Source: Desulfobacterales bacterium HSG17 (lineage in GTDB: Bacteria > Desulfobacterota > Desulfobacteria > Desulfobacterales > Desulfococcaceae). From it: a stretch of 23,771 bases of DNA. Positions 21,043-23,771 of the stretch are shown here, in pieces. How positions within the stretch are numbered: the first letter of the stretch is position 1; every line of letters begins with the position of its first letter. The DNA lies in contig JAUCGD010000035.1 of the NCBI GenBank assembly GCA_030377945.1, positions 1 to 23,771 of the forward strand. Reading direction: 5' to 3'. A program made the translations under genes and the position numbers. The notes beneath the pieces were generated by a model that ran no database searches, was not told where the DNA came from, and was given only the letters and a program-made list of their open reading frames with translations.

Positions 21043-23655
21043 TCAGTTCAGGAATGATTCGTTTACAGATTCGTTCCGGGAGATTTTAAATTGACTTACC
21101 TGTGAAGAAAGCGCATCTGAAAGTTCACGCAGTTCTTCAGTAATACCTACAACCTGACCTGCACCTGTAACAGTCTGTCTGGCAGCTTCAGCAGATTCGG
21201 TAATGATTTCTATAAGTCGTTTGGACCGGCCTGCCTGAAGTGTAGTCATTTCTTCCATATTTTCGGTCCGGTTTATAATTCCCTGCATTTCATCACCAAT
21301 TGACACTGCCGAATCAGTAGTTTCACCCACAAGACTTGCGATAATTTCAGATTGTTTGAACAGCTCAGACAGAGCATTCTGGGCAGCCTGACGCCGGGAA
21401 CCCTGCTGACCGGCCATTTCTCCAATCTGTCTGGCAAGAGCATTAAGATTATCCATCATGGTATTTACTTCATTAGTACCTGATGCCAGGGAATCAGCAG
21501 CATTTGAGATTTCTTCAATAGCCTGCATATTTACCCTGCCGCCTTCTGCAATCTTTTTAAGGGCAAGCTGTGATCGGTCTGTGAGAGCTGTTCCTTCACT
21601 AACACGGGCGCTTGAATCTTTTATAAGCTGGGTAATCTCTTTGGCTGCTTCAGAAGAACGCTGGGCAAGTTTTCCAACTTCATCTGCAACAACAGCAAAA
21701 CCTTTTCCATGTGCTCCTGCACGGGCAGCCTCAATCGCTGCATTAAGAGCCAGAAGGTTTGTCTGTTCTGCTATTTCTGTGATAACGGAAATAATTTCCG
21801 ATATTTGATCTGAAGATTCAGCAATAGCGCGCATACCTTCAACAGTAGCATTTACAGATTCAGCTCCTTCTTCTGCTGCTCTCAAAACCTCCCGGCCATG
21901 CTCTGTGGAACGGGTTGAAGCATTGGTCATTTCATCAACGGAAATGGCTATTTTTCCCATGGCTTCTGCAACATTTGCAACTTCATGACTCTGGTTTTCA
22001 GCAGTTGCCACAACCTTTCCGCCTGTTTCTCCCATTGCTTCAACACGCTCTGTTGCAATATCCGCTTCCTGGGCCTGTTTTGCTGCTGCCTGGGTAACAA
22101 TCTCCATATTTTTAATCAAGGAATCAACCTTCTGGCCGGATATAACAGCAGTATCTTTTTGTGCCAGGGACGCTTTATTTACCTCACCTGCGGTAACCCC
22201 CATATCCTGCACAGTCTGCTGAATGCTCAAAGTACGTTTTTCCTCATTTGTTGCTCGTTCTCTGTTGGCAGTTGCCCTGTTAAAAACTTCACCTGCCTGA
22301 CCGTCAACATTATTAGCAGCCTTGCTGACAATACCAAAAGCATCCCTGAGACGATGTGCCATATTGTTAAATTCAGAAGCCATGTTCCCGATTTCATCTT
22401 TTGTTGTTACCGGAACTTCAACGGTTAGATCACGTTCGGTTGCAATTTTTCGTATAATTGCCGCAATTCCGGTAATAGGGCCTGCAATGGTTTTTGAGGT
22501 TAAATACCAGATCAGGATGGATGCCAAAAGGGAGACAACAATGATAATAGAAAGGATAAGTACACTTTTTCTGCCCTGTTTTTCAATCTGTTTGGGACCG
22601 CTGAGAAATTCATCTTCATAGGAACCTACACCTATTATCCAGTCCCAGGGTGCAAAATACATAAGACGGGCAATTTTATACCTTGCAACAGGATCACCTG
22701 GATTTTTCCAGGAGTAGTACTGTTCTCCAATCTCTTTTCCTTTAAGGGAAATCCCTTTTTGAACCAGCTCCCGGATAAACAAAATGCCTTCACTGTCTTT
22801 GGCATCCCAGATATTCTCACCATCACGTTTACCGTTTTGTGAGATAACATAGTTTCCTTTGCTGTCAAGAACATAAACATAACCGCTGGTTCCAACCTGG
22901 ATATCCATTATAGACTGGCGTAATTCTGCGGTACTTTCCTGGGGAATACCAACATAGAGCATCCCTCTGATATTTTTATTGGCATCGTAAATAGGTTCAT
23001 AAGCTGTAATATACCATTTATTTACTACAAAAGCGCGACCGGAAAAGGTCTGACCGCCTAATACAGATGAAACAACAGGATTAAGTTTTCCATCTGACAT
23101 TACAGAAGGTATGTATGTTCCAATAGCCCTTGTTCCGCTTGAATCAATGACATTGGTGGCAACCCTGAGCATATCGCCTGCCGGATTCATGCGCTGAAAA
23201 ACAGTACAGGTGACCCCTAGAAGCTTTTCAACCTTATCTACAACCGGAACACTGATATTTCTATCGTTAATCTGATTAAACCAGGTATTTCCGGCCATCA
23301 TTTTTGGCAAATCTATTCTTGTTATGTTTTTTGTGTACTGGTTTTTTGCATTCCATGTTACAGATTCCTCATTAAAAGAAACCGTTCCCTCATTTTGTAA
23401 AACATCCCGCGCTACGGAAAGAGCATTCCTGATATATTTCCCCAATACCTCCTGCTGAGTCTGAACCATATTATAAACTCCATTGGCAATATGATCCAGA
23501 TCTGTATATGCAAGCTTGAGGCTTTCTTCTCTTGAGGTTGACAAGGTTCCCTGGTATTGATAAAAAGTTGTGGCTGCAATAAAAAGTAATGGCCCAAGGG
23601 TTAAAATACATCCGATAATTAACAATCTGTTGCGGAGTTTCAATCTTTTAAACAT
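21043..23655 (-). CDS. Methyl-accepting chemotaxis protein with large Cache sensor
   Basis: This is an 870-aa transmembrane chemoreceptor. TM1 is about 11-31 and TM2 about 363-386, bracketing a large periplasmic region. That region has a Cache_3-Cache_2-like part (about 40-240, ending GMLYVGIP) and a further Cache-like part (about 245-350: [19 protein letters not shown] and [10 protein letters not shown]). HAMP covers about 387-440. The cytoplasmic coiled coil contains the highly conserved hairpin tip [21 protein letters not shown] (627-647) and [16 protein letters not shown] (652-667). The ligand is not predictable, but Cache receptors commonly bind small organic acids or amino acids. No C-terminal NWETF-like CheR tether is present. 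It is the first gene of the cluster, preceded by the RBS GGAGGA 9 bases before the ATG and by a candidate promoter. Confidence 0.95.
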   Translation of the reverse strand: MFKRLKLRNRLLIIGCILTLGPLLFIAATTFYQYQGTLSTSREESLKLAYTDLDHIANGVYNMVQTQQEVLGKYIRNALSVARDVLQNEGTVSFNEESVTWNAKNQYTKNITRIDLPKMMAGNTWFNQINDRNISVPVVDKVEKLLGVTCTVFQRMNPAGDMLRVATNVIDSSGTRAIGTYIPSVMSDGKLNPVVSSVLGGQTFSGRAFVVNKWYITAYEPIYDANKNIRGMLYVGIPQESTAELRQSIMDIQVGTSGYVYVLDSKGNYVISQNGKRDGENIWDAKDSEGILFIRELVQKGISLKGKEIGEQYYSWKNPGDPVARYKIARLMYFAPWDWIIGVGSYEDEFLSGPKQIEKQGRKSVLILSIIIVVSLLASILIWYLTSKTIAGPITGIAAIIRKIATERDLTVEVPVTTKDEIGNMASEFNNMAHRLRDAFGIVSKAANNVDGQAGEVFNRATANRERATNEEKRTLSIQQTVQDMGVTAGEVNKASLAQKDTAVISGQKVDSLIKNMEIVTQAAAKQAQEADIATERVEAMGETGGKVVATAENQSHEVANVAEAMGKIAISVDEMTNASTRSTEHGREVLRAAEEGAESVNATVEGMRAIAESSDQISEIISVITEIAEQTNLLALNAAIEAARAGAHGKGFAVVADEVGKLAQRSSEAAKEITQLIKDSSARVSEGTALTDRSQLALKKIAEGGRVNMQAIEEISNAADSLASGTNEVNTMMDNLNALARQIGEMAGQQGSRRQAAQNALSELFKQSEIIASLVGETTDSAVSIGDEMQGIINRTENMEEMTTLQAGRSKRLIEIITESAEAARQTVTGAGQVVGITEELRELSDALSSQVSQFKISRNESVNESFLN

Positions 23656-23718
23656 ATATTATTCCTCCTCCCTTTTAATTAAATACGTAATTTAAATTTT
23701 ATGATTCATTTGGTTGTA

Positions 23719-23746
23719 ATTTTAGTTTAATAGTGAAATAAGTCAA
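23719..23746 (-). promoter_or_regulatory. Candidate sigma70 promoter for the chemosensory cluster
   Basis: On the minus strand TTGACT (23746-23741) and TAAAAT (23724-23719) are spaced by 16 bases, each 5 of 6 against consensus. Transcription would start near 23712, leaving an about 57-base AT-rich leader before the MCP ATG. The window edge prevents checking for further upstream signals. Confidence 0.45.
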
Positions 23747-23771
23747 TTGGTGCCTGAATGTATTTTGAGGT

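Overview
The window looks like chromosomal DNA of a moderately AT-rich, motile or surface-responsive Gram-negative bacterium. The best guess is a Desulfobacterota/deltaproteobacterial lineage such as Desulfobacterales (Desulfonema-like). This rests on the density of hybrid histidine kinases, sigma54 activators, CHAT-STAND proteins and palindromic intergenic repeats, and on the style of the chemosensory operon. It is an inference; no rRNA or marker gene is present.

Left part (1-5041): a plus-strand receiver-histidine kinase gene (381-1586) converges on a minus-strand pair, a sigma54-dependent activator (3557-5041) followed 19 bp later by a fused MFS transporter/PlsC-type acyltransferase (1636-3537). 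The kinase gene's last 12 codons and stop codon lie inside a small palindromic repeat element.

Middle (5042-10246): a repeat-rich accessory region. Two paralogous short ORFs of 71 and 73 aa flank a nested inverted-repeat cassette of six hairpins. Then comes a large plus-strand gene (6127-9927) for a 1266-aa protein with an N-terminal CHAT caspase-like protease domain (His238/Cys281 dyad), a STAND/NB-ARC-type NTPase switch and C-terminal TPRs. This architecture fits a signal-gated bacterial protease, possibly antiphage or cell-death related. It is visibly richer in G+C than its surroundings and has repeats on both sides.

Right part (10247-23771): one long minus-strand chemosensory cluster. 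In order of transcription it encodes a multi-Cache MCP, CheW, CheY, a short TM-HAMP protein, CheA (1116 aa), CheB, a MinD/ParA-like ATPase, a second CheB, and then, across a repeat element, a hybrid kinase with two receivers and an HPt. A plausible sigma70 promoter precedes the MCP gene. CheY/HAMP and HAMP/CheA each overlap by 4 bp, which implies translational coupling. Two features stand out: the first CheB has lost two of its three catalytic residues (Ser to Thr, His to Glu) while the second keeps them, and CheA carries a second HPt-like module in which the phospho-accepting His is Ser. No cheR or cheD is present in the window.

A family of mobile-looking palindromic elements ties the regions together. 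Four copies (1548-1630, 5050-5137, 10031-10200, 12822-12986) share a modular plan: a stem with a TTTA/TAAA loop, a 27-bp inverted repeat around an AT-rich spacer, and a second stem with a TTTA/TAAA loop. The best-preserved outer ends carry a GGCC-n-TGATCAT motif. Other palindromes (32-79, 5431-5642, 9956-10002) are separate or distantly similar families.
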